From Liolophura sinensis (lineage: Eukaryota; Mollusca; Polyplacophora; Chitonida; Chitonidae), in the NCBI RefSeq assembly GCF_032854445.1, contig NC_088302.1, positions 38,942,191 to 39,006,190 of the forward strand: a stretch of DNA of 64,000 nucleotides, given 5' to 3'. Shown piece by piece: positions 22,697-34,546 of this stretch. A program made the translations under genes and the position numbers. Every line of letters starts with the position of its first letter. Position 1 is the stretch's first letter. Below the pieces are notes generated by a model. That model had not been told where the DNA came from. It was given only the letters and a program-made list of their open reading frames with translations, and did no database searches.

Positions 22697-23620
22697 ATAC
22701 ACCATTTGTGGTACTGGACTTTAAAATGATATACAGCCAATGTTCTGTTTTAGCCAATGTTTTGTTTTAATGCCTTTTCAACCTATATACATCCTGACAA
22801 CCCTCTAAATTACTACTAGTCCTTTTTAGTTTTTGAAACTCTATAAAAATAATTTCTAGCCGAGTGCTGATATTGGTAATTATGAACACATTAATCGGTA
22901 TGTAATATTTATACTAGTATAATTATACCTTTGGCCAACCAAGTTAACAGATACTGTAAAATTACTCTTTACAGCTGCAACTCTACCACTGTCCACTCTT
23001 TGATCTCCTTTGGTTGAGTGTCTATAATGTGACAGCTGAAAGGCATGATCTAATGTTATCATGAAGGATCAATGAAATTTTGACTTCGACAGAAGTGGCT
23101 TCTGAGCAAAAACCATTGCCGCCTTTCATTTGCAGACTTCTCTCTAGCAGTCTGAAATGAGAGCAATCTGACTGGACACCATAAACAGCTAGAATTCATT
23201 GGGGCTCTACACCTTCTACACCCCAGTCGTGCTTGCCTACTTTCAGCTGTGTCTGTCTTAATTATAACAAGTGGAGTCCTCCTAAATTTTGAGTACTAAC
23301 CTGAATCCTGGGAATGTGGAAGCTCTTTGGGAGACTGCTTTGATCTTACATCTTTAGACAACTATCAAACAAACAGTTCCATGCATGCATGTAGCCACTA
23401 AAATGGCTACACATTACATTTTACACTTCTGTTTATATTTATCATTTATAAATTTAAAGCACAGAGTATATAGTATATAGTAATCTTTTTTGTTTTACGT
23501 AAACCCTTTACTTTGCTCTGCACTAGCTAAGAACATTTGAACATTTAAAATGAAGACATATTTCACCAAATGAAGATAAATCAATTCTTCATACAATTTT
23601 AGGACTCTAGCTAAAGAACA
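22697..23620. other. Downstream of Ig gene B: probable 3' UTR then intergenic
   Basis: AT-rich with no gene. The nearest clear AATAAA on the plus strand is at 23995-24000, beyond a SINE fragment, so transcript length is uncertain. Confidence 0.4.
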
Positions 23621-23697
23621 TATTATTTATTTATTTGATTGTTGTTTTATGCCATTCTCAAATATTTCACTTATACAATGGCGGCGAAAAACATTTT
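23620..23697 (-). mobile_element. SINE family A 3' fragment
   Basis: TTATTTATTTATTTGATTG tail, then TTTTATGCCATTCTCAAAT and CACTTATACAATGGCGGCG. It is truncated after the first third. Confidence 0.85.
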
Positions 23698-24145
23698 AAG
23701 TGAGCCAAATCAAATGAGGCAGGTTCATAACACTAAAAACTTGTTTTTCTCCATTGACAAGAAATGTTCTTGATTTTAAATATGTTGCTAAGAGGTATTT
23801 CTGATTGAACTTTGTATGCTTTCATTTGTTGTGAAGGAAAACGCCTGAAAATGTAGACCATTTAACCTCCACCCATGTGCTGCTGTCTTAGGGTTGTGCT
23901 TATACATTGTATATGAGAGCTTCACACACAGTTTCCATGCATTCCTGGTGAAAAGGTTTTCAACAAGTTTCAACTAAACCAACATATAATGTAAAATAAA
24001 TGCACCTGTGTTCCTTCTCCTTACAAAACTTGGGCTGCAGTTTTAAACAGCAATGCCAAGATCATCCAGTAGTATATGTACCTGTAGTTTCTCTATGGTA
24101 ATTAATACATGTATAATATATATAAACCAACAGCCTTCTTGTATA

Positions 24146-24305
24146 CAAAATAGCAAATTTCAGTGTAATTTATGCACATTTTTAAGTTGATTTTGGATAA
24201 AAAAATACATTGGTTGGACTGGCCAATTTCAAAGCTTCACAAAAAGTGTAATGCACAGAATAATACCTTCACAATATGCTTGAATAAAAGGTTGAAGAAT
24301 TACAG
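24146..24305 (+). repeat. Interspersed repeat F, copy 1
   Basis: Shares TTTCAGTGTAATTTATGCAC, ATACATTGGTTGGACTGGCC, GCTTCACAAAAAGTGTAA and ATATGCTTGAATAA with copies at 25141, 51486 and 52246 (reverse). Its 5' end lacks the CCCTAATTCCTCAA start of the others. Confidence 0.7.
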
Positions 24306-25140
24306 TACCAGTAGTGTCTCTATGTTTACTGTAATGGGAAATTTAGCACTGTTGTCCACCTTATGATAATCTTGTAAACGTTACTTTTCATGACTTCAAT
24401 TCCATTTACAGCAGGATAGCAACCTGTTTTATTTCTGAAGACATTACTTTTCAAGACTTTCCACATCATCATGGAAGGTGCCTTGTTATATTTCAGGGCT
24501 TTTAAATAAACTTAACAAGTTTATTTAGTTTAACAAAATAACAGTTTTACAGGCAAAGATCTGTTTTCCTCATTTCGTTTTTTATTCCCCAAAAATTAAA
24601 ACACCACAGGCTTATATAAAAGGACAGCCACTGTGAAGCCAAAAAATCTTTGTACTTATAATTTGACCAGTTTTAGGTGGAAATTTTAAAGTATGTATGA
24701 AGGAAACCCTGTAGAACAGAATTATACCTCGGTTTATAAGTATACAGGAATAACATCATTTAACCACAATAACTGAAGAGTCTTCAAACACATAATCATT
24801 ACCGTAGCATACAAAAGTTTCTGTATCCATGACCAGACAACATTTTGGGTGATGTTAAATCCGGAGGATACAACATCAAATAAGGCAATCATGGTGGACT
24901 GATAAGTCAAAGTGTTTGAAGGTGTACAGCATTCTTAGAAGCTACATTTATAACTGAAGTAATGGGTGGCACCATGTGTTCTTGCGGACATCACACCAGA
25001 GAAAAGTGGAAACAGAAAACTTTGCATGCATATGTTTGTTTGCATATTATCCTCCAAACATAAAACAGTGTTTTCAGGGTCGCTCCAGTTCGTTACAATT
25101 TAGAAAATAAATACAAACTATCTTGGTCCTTATACATTTG

Positions 25141-25335
25141 CCCTAATTCCTCAAATTTTTCGCATATAAAAGCGCAGCTTTCAGTATAATTTATACACAT
25201 TTTTATTGTATTTTGGAGACAAAAATACATTAATAATAATGCCCAGTGTCAGGGTTTCACAAAAAGTATAACTTCATCAGCCAACACAGAATATTGCCTT
25301 CAGAATATGCTTGCAAAATGGTTGAAGAATGTGAA
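25141..25335 (+). repeat. Interspersed repeat F, copy 2
   Basis: Starts CCCTAATTCCTCAAATTTT and continues with CAGTATAATTTATACACATT, TTTCACAAAAAGTATAA and AGAATATGCTTGCAAAATGG. Non-coding. Confidence 0.75.
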
Positions 25336-26660
25336 AAAAAATTTTGACAGTGTTATACGTAGATCCTTAATATTTGCATGTAGCAAAATTTAAGGACATC
25401 ATATTAAGTACATTCCACTGATTAGGTGTTCACACTCAGCATCATTTTTTTTTTTCTTTTGTTTCCATGAATAAAATGCTGAAAATTTATAGCACTGTTT
25501 TTGGACCAGTTCATACATGTCGGAAGCAGTGCCATATTACAAACTTTTTTTCCTCCTAAATAGTCTGTACTAATAAATGTTGGAATATACAGCACTTTTT
25601 GCGCCTGCATCAGTAAACATTATACCAATAAATATAACAAGAATTTCTTCCAAAGATGAAGATACAAATTTCAAAGTACAATCACCAAGTTTCACATCAC
25701 TGGAAACTAATTTTAATATGGTCCATAAAACTTGGTACAGAATTCCCAATTCATCGATTCCAGCACCAGCGTAAAATTCCTGCCAAGGGGCAAGAGGTAA
25801 TGTGGAGCTAAACGGATGAAATGCTGATTTTTGCTGATTGTCCTGAAGTTCAAAGCACCACAGGGCACTGCAACTATCATATCTGGACGCTAGATACATA
25901 CTGATTACTTTTCCAGAAAGGATTTCTTACCCTAAAAGCTACATTTTCAGTTTTTACGCTAAATCTTCTTCAATGCCTATATATTTGGCTTGGGTTAAAT
26001 TTGCTTTGTTTTCAACTTCAGTACTTTAGTCACATGACCAATGGGTTTGCTGATGATTGGTTCAGAGCAGCTATGACATCACTGCAAAACTATGAATACT
26101 GCAATATCAGATTCTGCCATGGCTAGGTCAGTAGACAAAATGGCAATGGTAAATAAACTCCTTCAAGTTATGTATGTCAAGATGTATGTACCTAGTTATA
26201 AGGGAGGCCTATATCAGATAGATATACCCATATATAACTACCAGCACATATACAGATCCTCTATACTTATAAATGTATATATGCCTTCACAAGTCAACAA
26301 TGAATGTTTGCTTTGCCCCATGATCATTCACACACCTGTTTTCACCTGTGGTGTGTTTTGGCCTAGCTAATATGCCTGGTCTACATATGACTGTGTGCTA
26401 CCTATTACAATAAAATTACACTGAAAATGCATCTACCTACTGGGACATCAACTCCTACCTGCAATGATGATACATGTACCTTCATGTACCGAAGCTGTAG
26501 TATTAGCTTTGAACAAGTAGCCTATACTCTGACAGACACTTAATTGTACATTGCATGTACATATCAATAGAAAAATATTAACATGTTGTTGACTATGTGC
26601 TAATGTATAGCCACATCAATTGGCTTGACTGACAATTGTAGATAAACACTGCACAATTAT
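25336..26660. other. Gene-free stretch
   Basis: AT-rich. Several 60-110 codon frames exist on both strands, but none shows a domain, signal peptide or biased codon use. Confidence 0.4.
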
Positions 26661-26667
26661 AACCATA

Positions 26668-26797
26668 CCATGTTGTTCCAGTGAGGCAGTATGGTGTCCC
26701 AGTGAGGCAGCATGGTGTTCAAGTGAAGCAACATGGTGTTCCAGTGAGGCAGCATGGTGTTCCTGTGAGACAGCATGGTGTTATTTTGAGGCAACAA
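26668..26797. repeat. 21-bp minisatellite, small block
   Basis: About six units of the GTGAGGCAGCATGGTGTTCC type. The same unit forms the large array starting 1.4 kb to the right. Confidence 0.92.
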
Positions 26798-26991
26798 AAT
26801 ATTACTAATTAAAATGCCTTCAAAGGAATGGATGACAAAATGAATCAAAGCATAACATAGATTATATAAATTGATCATTCTCCTGTCTTGGTCATACTAA
26901 TTCAATTAAACTAAACACTGATGTCAACAATAATTTTCAACAATATTTACCTGCCTCAATGTTTAACCACTGAATTAAAAAGGCCGGTAGG

Positions 26992-27677
26992 TCAATTCCG
27001 CAAGGCACTTTGTGGAAACGAAGTGGGCATTTAAATCCACTTTGAAATGGCTAAACACGCCAATTTGTGGTGTACATAAAAGACAATAGGATCTTTATTA
27101 CCACTCTTGCGAGCATAAGTCCATTTACGAGTGGAAATGTTGTTGAAATCCACAGAAATATTTCCTTCTCCCTCATCAAAATAACTATCTGCTGTTATGG
27201 CACGTTGGGTGTACTTAAACCTCAGAACCGCATGCCAAAAGATACAGAAAACAACCTAACAAGACAAGACCACAAAAACAGTCTTAACTGACAACTAACG
27301 ATGATTTCATCGGTCATTATGGACATGGAATAGAAAGAACACATTTGCTGAGTCAGTCGATTCTAAAGGTTCCAGTCAAGGCTTGCAGATATCATGTGCA
27401 CATCTGCTTCGTTATGCAGGTTTTCTGCCTGTGGAGTCAGATACAATATGGATTTTGGATACGCCCATGCGTCGCACATGCACACCGCGATATTGAAAAG
27501 AAAAAAAGTCAACACTTTTTCATGTTTTGTGCATCTGGTCTGAAATCGACTGAAACTTACAGGAGTAATTGAAAAAGACCACTCACTTCTCAGTCCACAT
27601 CAGAAATCGGCGTGTGCCGCTGTTTTGGAGTGGATTTAATGGCCAACTTCGTTCCGCAAAGTGCCCACTTTACGAAT
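26992..27677. mobile_element. Element with long imperfect terminal inverted repeats
   Basis: The left end (TCAATTCCGCAAGGCACTTT, GGAAACGAAGTGGGCATTTA, AATCCACTTTGAAATGGC, AACACGCCAATTTG) recurs inverted at the right end (AAATCGGCGTGTGCCGC, TTTTGGAGTGGATTTAATGG, CAACTTCGTTCCGCAAAGTG, ACGAATTGA). Weaker pairing continues inward to about 27113 and 27550, giving arms of 80-120 bp around a 440-bp non-coding centre. It fits a non-autonomous DNA transposon or foldback element. I could not define a target-site duplication. Confidence 0.7.
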
Positions 27678-28178
27678 TGAGTATCAGACATTGTTGAAAA
27701 CAGACCTCAACGTTTAATTTAATTGAGCAATGGCCATATAGCCTATTGCGATCAGATGATAAAGAACCGGCAGCTTTACCTTTGTTTGGATTTTTCGGAG
27801 CAAAGTTTGCTTCTCATTAGCAACGGATTTGACGTTAAAAATACAAATTCTCCTGTGCCCTGCTTGTCGTACTGGATGTATGCATTGTGCTTACTGTACC
27901 GCAAGGAACCAAGTCACAGAGAACACAGAAAACTTCCTCACCCACTGGTGGAACTCTTGTGTGGCAGAGGCACGTTTGTCGAGCTAACAACAACATCAGA
28001 AGAGTAAAAGGGTAACGCGTGACATCCATAGGACATTAAGAGTTGAATTTATTTTAAAACAAAAAAATGGATATCGAAAAATAGTGGCTGCCCGATCGCG
28101 CAGGCTACGCGAGCCTATAACATTCCTGCAGCGATTTTTGCCTGCATTTAGCATGCGGGCAGGCGTTAAGTTACACCA
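27678..28178. other. Unassigned segment between TIR element and minisatellite
   Basis: About 500 bp, less AT-rich than its surroundings. Plus- and minus-strand frames of 94 and 64 codons overlap here but neither is recognisable. Confidence 0.35.
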
Positions 28179-28179
28179 C

Positions 28180-29402
28180 TGCAGTGAGGCAGCATAGTGT
28201 TCCTGTGAAGCAACATAGTGTTTCTGTGAAGCTGCGTGGTGTTCCCGTGGGGCAGTACAGTGTCCCTGTGAAGCAGCATGGCGTTCCTGTGAAGCAGCAT
28301 GGTGTTCTAGTGGGGCAGCACAGCACACTGATGACGCACAGTGTTACAGTGAGGCAGCACAGTGTTTCTGTGAGGCAGCATGGTGTTCTAGTAAGTTTCT
28401 GTGGTGCAGCATGGTACGCTTTTCAGTGAAATCATATGTTCCAGTGGGGCAGCATTGTGTTTTAGTCAGTCAGCATGCTGTTCCTGAGAGGCAACATGGT
28501 GTTCCAGTGAGACAACATGGTGTTCCAGTGAGGAAGCATGGTGTTCCCGTGAGATAACATGATGTTTCTGTGAGACAGCATGGTGATCCAGTGATGCAAC
28601 AAGTTGTTCCAGCAATGCAGCATGTTGTCCCAGTGAGGAAGCATTGTGTTAGAGTGAAGCAACATGGTGTTCTGTGAAGCAACATAGTGCACCACACTGT
28701 TCCTTTGAGGCAGTGTGGTGTTCCAGTGAACCAACATGGTGTTCCAGTGAGGCAGGATGGTGTCCCAGTGAGGAAGCGAGGTGTTCCTGTGAAGCAACAG
28801 AGGACTGAGGCAGCATGGTGTTCCTGTAAATCAGCATGATGTTCCTGTGAGGCAGCACAGTATTCCAGGGAGGCGGCATAGTGTTCTAGGGAGGTAGTAT
28901 GGTGTTCCAGGAAGGCAACATGGTGATCCAGTGTGGCAGCATTGTGTTCCTGGGAGGCAGCATGGTGTCCAAGTGAGGCAACATGGTGTTCCTGTGAGGC
29001 AGCATGGTTTTCCAGTGAAGCAGTATGGTGTCTCTCAGGAACACTATCTGTAAGGCAGAATAGTGTTCCTGTGAGGCAGCATGGTGTTCCTGTGAGGCAG
29101 CATGATGTTCCAGTGAGGCAGAATGATGTTCCAGTGAGGCAATATGGTGTTAATGAGAGGCAGCATGGCGTTCATGAGAGGCAGCATGGCGTTCATGAGA
29201 GGCAGCATGGTGTTCCTGTGAGGCAGCATGGCGTTTCTGTGAGGCAGCATGGTGTTCCTGTGAGGCAGAATGGTGTTCCTTTGGGGCAGCATGGTGTTCC
29301 AGTGAGGCAATATGGTGTTCCTGAGAGGCAGCATGGTGTTCATGAGGGGAAGCATGGTGTTCCAGTGAGACAGCATGGTGTTCCAATGTGGCAGCACTGT
29401 AT
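28180..29402. repeat. 21-bp minisatellite, large array (about 58 units)
   Basis: The consensus unit is GTGAGGCAGCATGGTGTTCC plus one T or A. Because 21 is a multiple of three, open frames of 80-157 codons appear on both strands (Val-Arg-Gln-His-Gly-Val-Pro heptads forward), which are by-products. Units vary in single bases, with a few irregular lengths near 28390-28460 and 29030-29050. Confidence 0.95.
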
Positions 29403-29952
29403 TTAGAAGTCAACATTCGTACTAGCCTCCTTCATCAAGGCACATAATAATGACCGAAATAATAATGTTAAATGCAGCGCTTTCTTTATACTGGCACACT
29501 TCTACCTATAAAATATGTATGACAGACATTTGCCATTTAATTTTCCACACATTCAATTACTGTATCAAAACGATCCGGGCAGAACATAACAAGCAGAAAT
29601 TAATTCATCCATTTCACACACTATTTAAATGGAAATGAATACTAAAGCACATGCCCTACAGAACTGTCACACAGAGTTCCCTCTGCGGGTCTTGGTTAAT
29701 GGAAATAACACCTCTAGACACGATCAGATTTGCCACCACTGGAGAGACGATCTACCCTGGGGAAGGGCTCCCTGGTTAAGTAACACACCTTCATGCAAAT
29801 GGACTGAGCATGCAAAACCTATGAACAGAACTCAGAGGTGTTGCAATCCTCTTATCTGCCATATAATGACAGAATTGCACAGTAAAACAACTTAGTTTTC
29901 CAAATGAACCATTACATACTTTGAGCCACAGATGCAATGGGGGTCCGGTGGT

Positions 29953-30323
29953 GGGTGGGGGAGTATGGCTTGCGTGAGTGAGCGAGTGCATGGGGCTTAA
30001 CGTCATCCTTAACAATCTTTCAGTCATATGACGATGAAGGAGTCCTTAGACTTGTAATGTGGCTACTTGTTGCAGGACCCATTCCAACCGCTCGCTTATC
30101 TAGTGCTGCTTCAATGAGATGACTTACTGAAGGCATCTCCTGACCTGGAACCATTATACTGGTACAAGTCAACCAGTCATTGCACTATCCCCTTAATGCT
30201 AAATGCTGAGCAAGGAAGTTACAACTTCCTCTCTTACAGTCTTAGGTGTGACCCAATCCAGGATTGACCCCGGATCTATTGCTCCCGAAGCGGACGCTCT
30301 ACCAACTGAGCTATCAGTGAGGC
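29953..30323 (-). mobile_element. SINE family B with tRNA head, near full length
   Basis: Minus-strand reading starts GCCTCACTGATAGCTCAGTT with GGTAGAGCGTCCGCTTCGGG (A-box), then GGGGTCAATCCTGGATTG (B-box), GGAAGTTGTAACTTCCTT, and ends near GTCATATGACTGAAAG and a CACTCGCTCACTCACGC repeat. It is a different family from the (AAAT)n SINE. Confidence 0.88.
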
Positions 30324-30755
30324 TTGATGGGAAGGTTGTTTCTTGCTGGCAGTGTCTTTTATACCATATGCACAATTATACAAACTCCACCAAAAATCAA
30401 TATATGTGATGAAACGTACAAGCACACATTAAGTTTTCCACTGTGTATTCAAGTTAAACTTCATCCTTCCACAAGCCTGATAATCTACATATCATCATGT
30501 GTACTTGGTGCCTCCATTTGCCTATTACATGCATTAAAGTCATAGTGTCATATTAAAGATGGCAGATGTTAAAAACTGTTTCAATACTATCAGGCAAAGT
30601 TTTATAGTTATTATAATAATAATAATAATAATACCTATTATATATCTAATGTTTACCGAAGGTAGCTTGGTCAATTTACATTGAAACTGTTCTTCCCCAA
30701 GGCCTTCGCAGATAAAACAAATATACAGCAACATGTAGTCTAAAAGAGATGCTTT

Positions 30756-30760
<5 letters not shown>
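30324..30760. other. Gene-free stretch
   Basis: AT-rich, with a short (TAA)n run at about 30614-30632. Confidence 0.45.
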
Positions 30761-30761
<1 letters not shown>

Positions 30762-30794
<33 letters not shown>

Positions 30795-30799
30795 TACAC

Positions 30800-30874
<75 letters not shown>

Positions 30875-30915
30875 TACACATTTATATATATATATATATA
30901 TATACATATATACAC

Positions 30916-30981
<66 letters not shown>
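30762..30981. repeat. Composite (TA)n microsatellite
   Basis: TA arrays interrupted three times by the same CATATATACACATTTA spacer (about 30788, 30868 and 30903). This shows the spacer has been copied together with the array. Confidence 0.95.
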
Positions 30982-30982
<1 letters not shown>

Positions 30983-30986
<4 letters not shown>

Positions 30987-31065
30987 CAACAACTCAACCA
31001 ATAGTACTCTCCCTGCAACTGCCCCAATCAGCAGGAGAAGAAAGGTACTGGAAGATGCCCTATTA
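30983..31065. repeat. Direct repeat E, copy 1
   Basis: An 83-bp segment beginning AAGCAACAACTCAACCAAT and ending GGAAGATGCCCTATTA. It matches 31331-31413 at about 90 per cent by eye. Confidence 0.85.
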
Positions 31066-31330
31066 CAAACCCCTTCCTTCCTCACTGCTGGCTGGAATCT
31101 CCTACACACATGTACAGAGAAAAAAACCAATTGAGTGGGAGATGGCCCCTTCCCCATCCCCTGTTTGGTATGAACAATGTACATGTGTGCAGGCATGTTA
31201 CAAGGCCTTATGAAAAGATTGTCTATAATAATAATAATACTACATCTAAGTATAATTGATACAGTGAAAGTATACATACATGCATGTATGTATGTACATT
31301 TCATTCGTTATCTGACTATAACTGTGGTTT

Positions 31331-31413
31331 TAAGCAACAACTCAACCAATAGTGCTGTCCCTGCAACTGCCCCACCCAGCAGGAGAAGTAAGGTGCTGGA
31401 AGACGCCCTATTA
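31331..31413. repeat. Direct repeat E, copy 2, at the LINE truncation point
   Basis: Begins AAGCAACAACTCAACCAAT and ends GGAAGACGCCCTATTA. Reverse transcriptase homology of the LINE on its right stops exactly at its right edge. Confidence 0.85.
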
Positions 31414-33560
31414 CCAATAATAGTATCAAATGCTTTTTTCAAGTCTACAAGTATGGTTCCAATAACTTCCACATTATCTATCGCCCTACGAGAGTGCTTG
31501 GCCATTTTCAGCAAAGCAGTTTCACAAGAGTGTAAGGAGAAGAAGCCAGATTCATTTTCATGAAATGATTTAAAATTTGAGAGATACTCATATAAACTGT
31601 TAGGTACACCTTGTTCAATGATTTTTGAACACAATAGGACAGATATTGGACGATAGATTCCAATTTTTTCTTTTGGACCCCTTTGTGAAGAGGGATAATT
31701 TTCACAATTTTCCACATGTCTGGAAAAGAACTAGTCATAAGACATTTGTTTATTAGCATGGTCAAAGATTTTGCAATAATGGGGGCTGCTGATGAAAGAA
31801 ACCTAGCAATGACATTTTCTAGACCACTGGCTTTGTTTTTATCAAGGTTTAAAAGGTATTGCAATACAAAAACATACAAGATATTTGATATGGAGTAAAA
31901 GGTGTCATGAGGAACTTTTTCCCCAACTTGTTCCCTGAGTTTTTCAAGACTCTGGACAAAACTGTCCTTGTTTATATTATTAATATCCATCAAATGTTGG
32001 GCTACATTTGAGAAATAGGTATTGAACATATGGCTAATTTTAGCTGGATCATTTATTGTGATAAATTATGATCACCATTCTCATCAGTGATAGCATCAGG
32101 ATGTAGACTCTTTTGAAAAGGATTACATTTTCTCAAGATTTCCCAAATTATCTTGGGAGAAAATGCATTTTCTTTCATTCATTTGTAAATTGTCATTTCT
32201 TTGCACAAGCAATTTTATTGTTCACTTTATTTTTCCAGTGTTTCTGATTTGCCTCATGTCTCTTTCGTTTGTACATATCTTGTTGATGCATAGAATTTAG
32301 AATATCTTCTGTAACCCATGACTGTTGTGAAAGGTATCTGACTCTTGTTTTCAAGGGAGAATGTTTATTTAGAACATCTTGGAATAGACTTGAACATTCA
32401 TTCACAGCTGCTTCGCAATTTATTATCTGATCTATAGTTTCTCCGTGGAACATCCATTAAGTCTTGGTGCAAAAGATTTTCATTGAAATCTTTACATTCT
32501 CTATACTGAATTGTAACATATTAATGCTTAATTCTGTACATAATCTTTGATTTGAGAGTAGCACAGATCGAAAAATGATCACTTATGGCCAGAATAGTGA
32601 CTTGAACAGGTACGACTTTCTCAATTGAGGTCACACATACGTGATCCATGAGAGTCGACGTGAATGAAGTGACTAGGGTCGGGGACTTCACAGGTTGAAT
32701 CAGATTTAAAGATTCTGTCATACTAGTCTACCTATCCTTTGCGATGTTTTTACTCAAGTCTACATCAAAATCACCCAGGAGAACCAGTTCTTTTTGTTCA
32801 TAATATACATTTTGTAAGTTTGTTTTCTTGTGTCCATGTTGAAAGAGGCTTTGGGGGTCTATATACATAGGAGGTTAAGAATGGCTTGGACTTTGCTGGC
32901 TTGATTTCAAGCCGTAGTACTTCTAAACTACTGTCATCAAGATCACATCGACAGTTATAAGGCAGAGAGTCTGATACATGCACTGCTATCCCACCACCCC
33001 TTTATTGTTCCTATCTTTACGTTCACAGTTATATCCATCAATGCTCATTTCAGCACACAAAATAAATAAGAAAAGTCCCAGGGAAACTTTTATTTCTATT
33101 TCTCTTTTTGCTTTAGATAGCAAAACTTTAATTTGATCAAGTTTGGGCATAATGTGGCACACATTTCAGTGGGCGAGACAAACAGTTGGTAGATTTAAGG
33201 ATAGGCCAAGAATTGGAGAACAAATAAGAGATTTCTTGCTTAAGGGGAACATTGTTCTGACATAGGCTTTGTGGGCGGAAAATGTCTGATCACAGGTACC
33301 TAAACTCTCCTCAATAAATTACAGAAGGTTAAGATAATGGAAAAAAATCACATTCATGTAACATGATAAGTATAAATATGACAGACATGAGGGGAGTGAT
33401 ATATCAGTATGATTTGAGGTAACTACTGCTGCATTATTAAGGCCTTGAGCAGAACATGAGAATAACATATCAACATTTGAAGACACATCACAAGATACAA
33501 TATTTGAAACAGAGTTGGCTAGCTTTGTTTGAGTGTATCTGGACAAGGAGTTATGTAGTC
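31414..33560 (-). pseudogene. CR1/Jockey-type LINE relic (endonuclease + partial RT)
   Basis: Minus-strand pieces form one broken non-LTR retrotransposon protein. Near 33185-33000 an endonuclease start is recognisable (PKLDQIKVLLSKAKRE, then SIDGYNCERKDRNNKG). At 32983-32800 it continues with SYVYRPP and at 32720-32530 with AISDHF, both endonuclease blocks. A linker follows at 32453-32193 (QQSWVTEDILNSM). Reverse transcriptase at 32029-31414 shows DKNKASGLENVIARFL, RPISVLLCSKIIE, HSCETALL and VDLKKAFDT, the first catalytic block. The sequence ends there: the Y/F-x-D-D block and 3' end are missing. Many stops and frameshifts make it dead. The block pattern resembles CR1, L2 and Jockey elements and differs from the Tx1-type LINE at the left end. 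The N-terminal limit near 33560 is uncertain. Confidence 0.75.
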
Positions 33561-33927
33561 CTTTGTATTTTGTGGCATTCTCTGTCTGGCCTTTGTCCTA
33601 GTAGAATTCACAGAATTTCGTCTTGTGTCCATGGCACTGACACCTCCAGCACAGTACCTTTATATGTAAGATATCATGCTCCCAGTTTACAGCAAAGTAA
33701 ACATTAACCATGTTAAACCAAGGTCTGTACTTAATTTCAATTCATGTATAAGTAAACAGCAGATCAATATATCAACAAGCAACAAGTATTTTTTTATTTT
33801 CTCAGTTGTCAATTCAGCTAATAAAAGAATTAAATCTATAATAATCTCAAAAATTAATCGTGCTTTAAATATTAAATGAAACATCTGGAGAAATGACTAA
33901 CTGATTTATAGCAACTTAAAAATTTAA

Positions 33928-34056
33928 AACTGGGGTTGGTTTCATGAAACTCACTTAACTTTTCATGATGACGTCTGTTGTAGAGATACAAAATGCACTT
34001 AGTTACGGGCTACTTAACACTAAGTATGCTTCATGAAACTGACTACTGGTCTAATT
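33928..34056. mobile_element. Short palindromic MITE, family D copy 2
   Basis: GGTTTCATGAAACTCACTTA at the left and ACTAAGTATGCTTCATGAAA with CTGACTACTGGTC at the right are inverted versions of one another. The core TGTTGTAGAGATACAAAATG matches copy 1 at 4412-4556. Confidence 0.65.
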
Positions 34057-34546
34057 TATTTGATTGGTGCTATACTCATGTGATTCGAATAACTTAACAA
34101 TGTCCACCTCTTTTCTTCACAATCTCATTATTTTTTGCCCAAATGTTCAAACATCTGAATTACACCTGTACAAGTTTATTGATTTGTAGTACCTGGCTGA
34201 AGGTTTAGGAGGTGTACATATGTCACCTGTTGGACATTAGGTATTCTAGGCCATAATGTATTGCATTATGTACATGTTTTTGTATGTAAGCTTGCTCACG
34301 CAGCTCACCATTTTTCCTCGCCATACACGTAAAGCCTGAATACGGTAAAGCTGGCATAAATCGCTAAGTCCGTGGCGTCCTCCATCTTTGACACCCTGTA
34401 ATTTATGCTGGGGTGTTTTGCCTTGCAGCCAATGAGAGTCATTAAAACTACCGGCTTGTTCGTGTAAACCCGGAACCTACGTCCAACATTCCAGTTTCCC
34501 GATCGTCAAGCAGAAAACGAACTGTACTGTTCGCTACCTTCTGAGA

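Noticed and set aside
27723-28007. 94-codon plus-strand frame next to the inverted-repeat element
   Set aside because: No homologue recognised, and an overlapping frame of similar quality exists on the other strand.
28180-29402. Possible CRISPR-like array
   Set aside because: Units are directly adjacent with no unique spacers, and the host is an animal.
28933-29406. 157-codon frame with Val-Arg-Gln-His-Gly-Val-Pro repeats
   Set aside because: It is produced by the 21-bp minisatellite. Equally long frames occur on the opposite strand and there is no start context or non-repeat domain.
30280-30323. tRNA-like sequence (GATAGCTCAGTTGGTAGAGC type)
   Set aside because: Head of SINE family B, continuous with the SINE body; no separate tRNA 3' half.
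30740-31304. Tyr/Ile-rich frames on both strands
   Set aside because: Translation of TA microsatellites.
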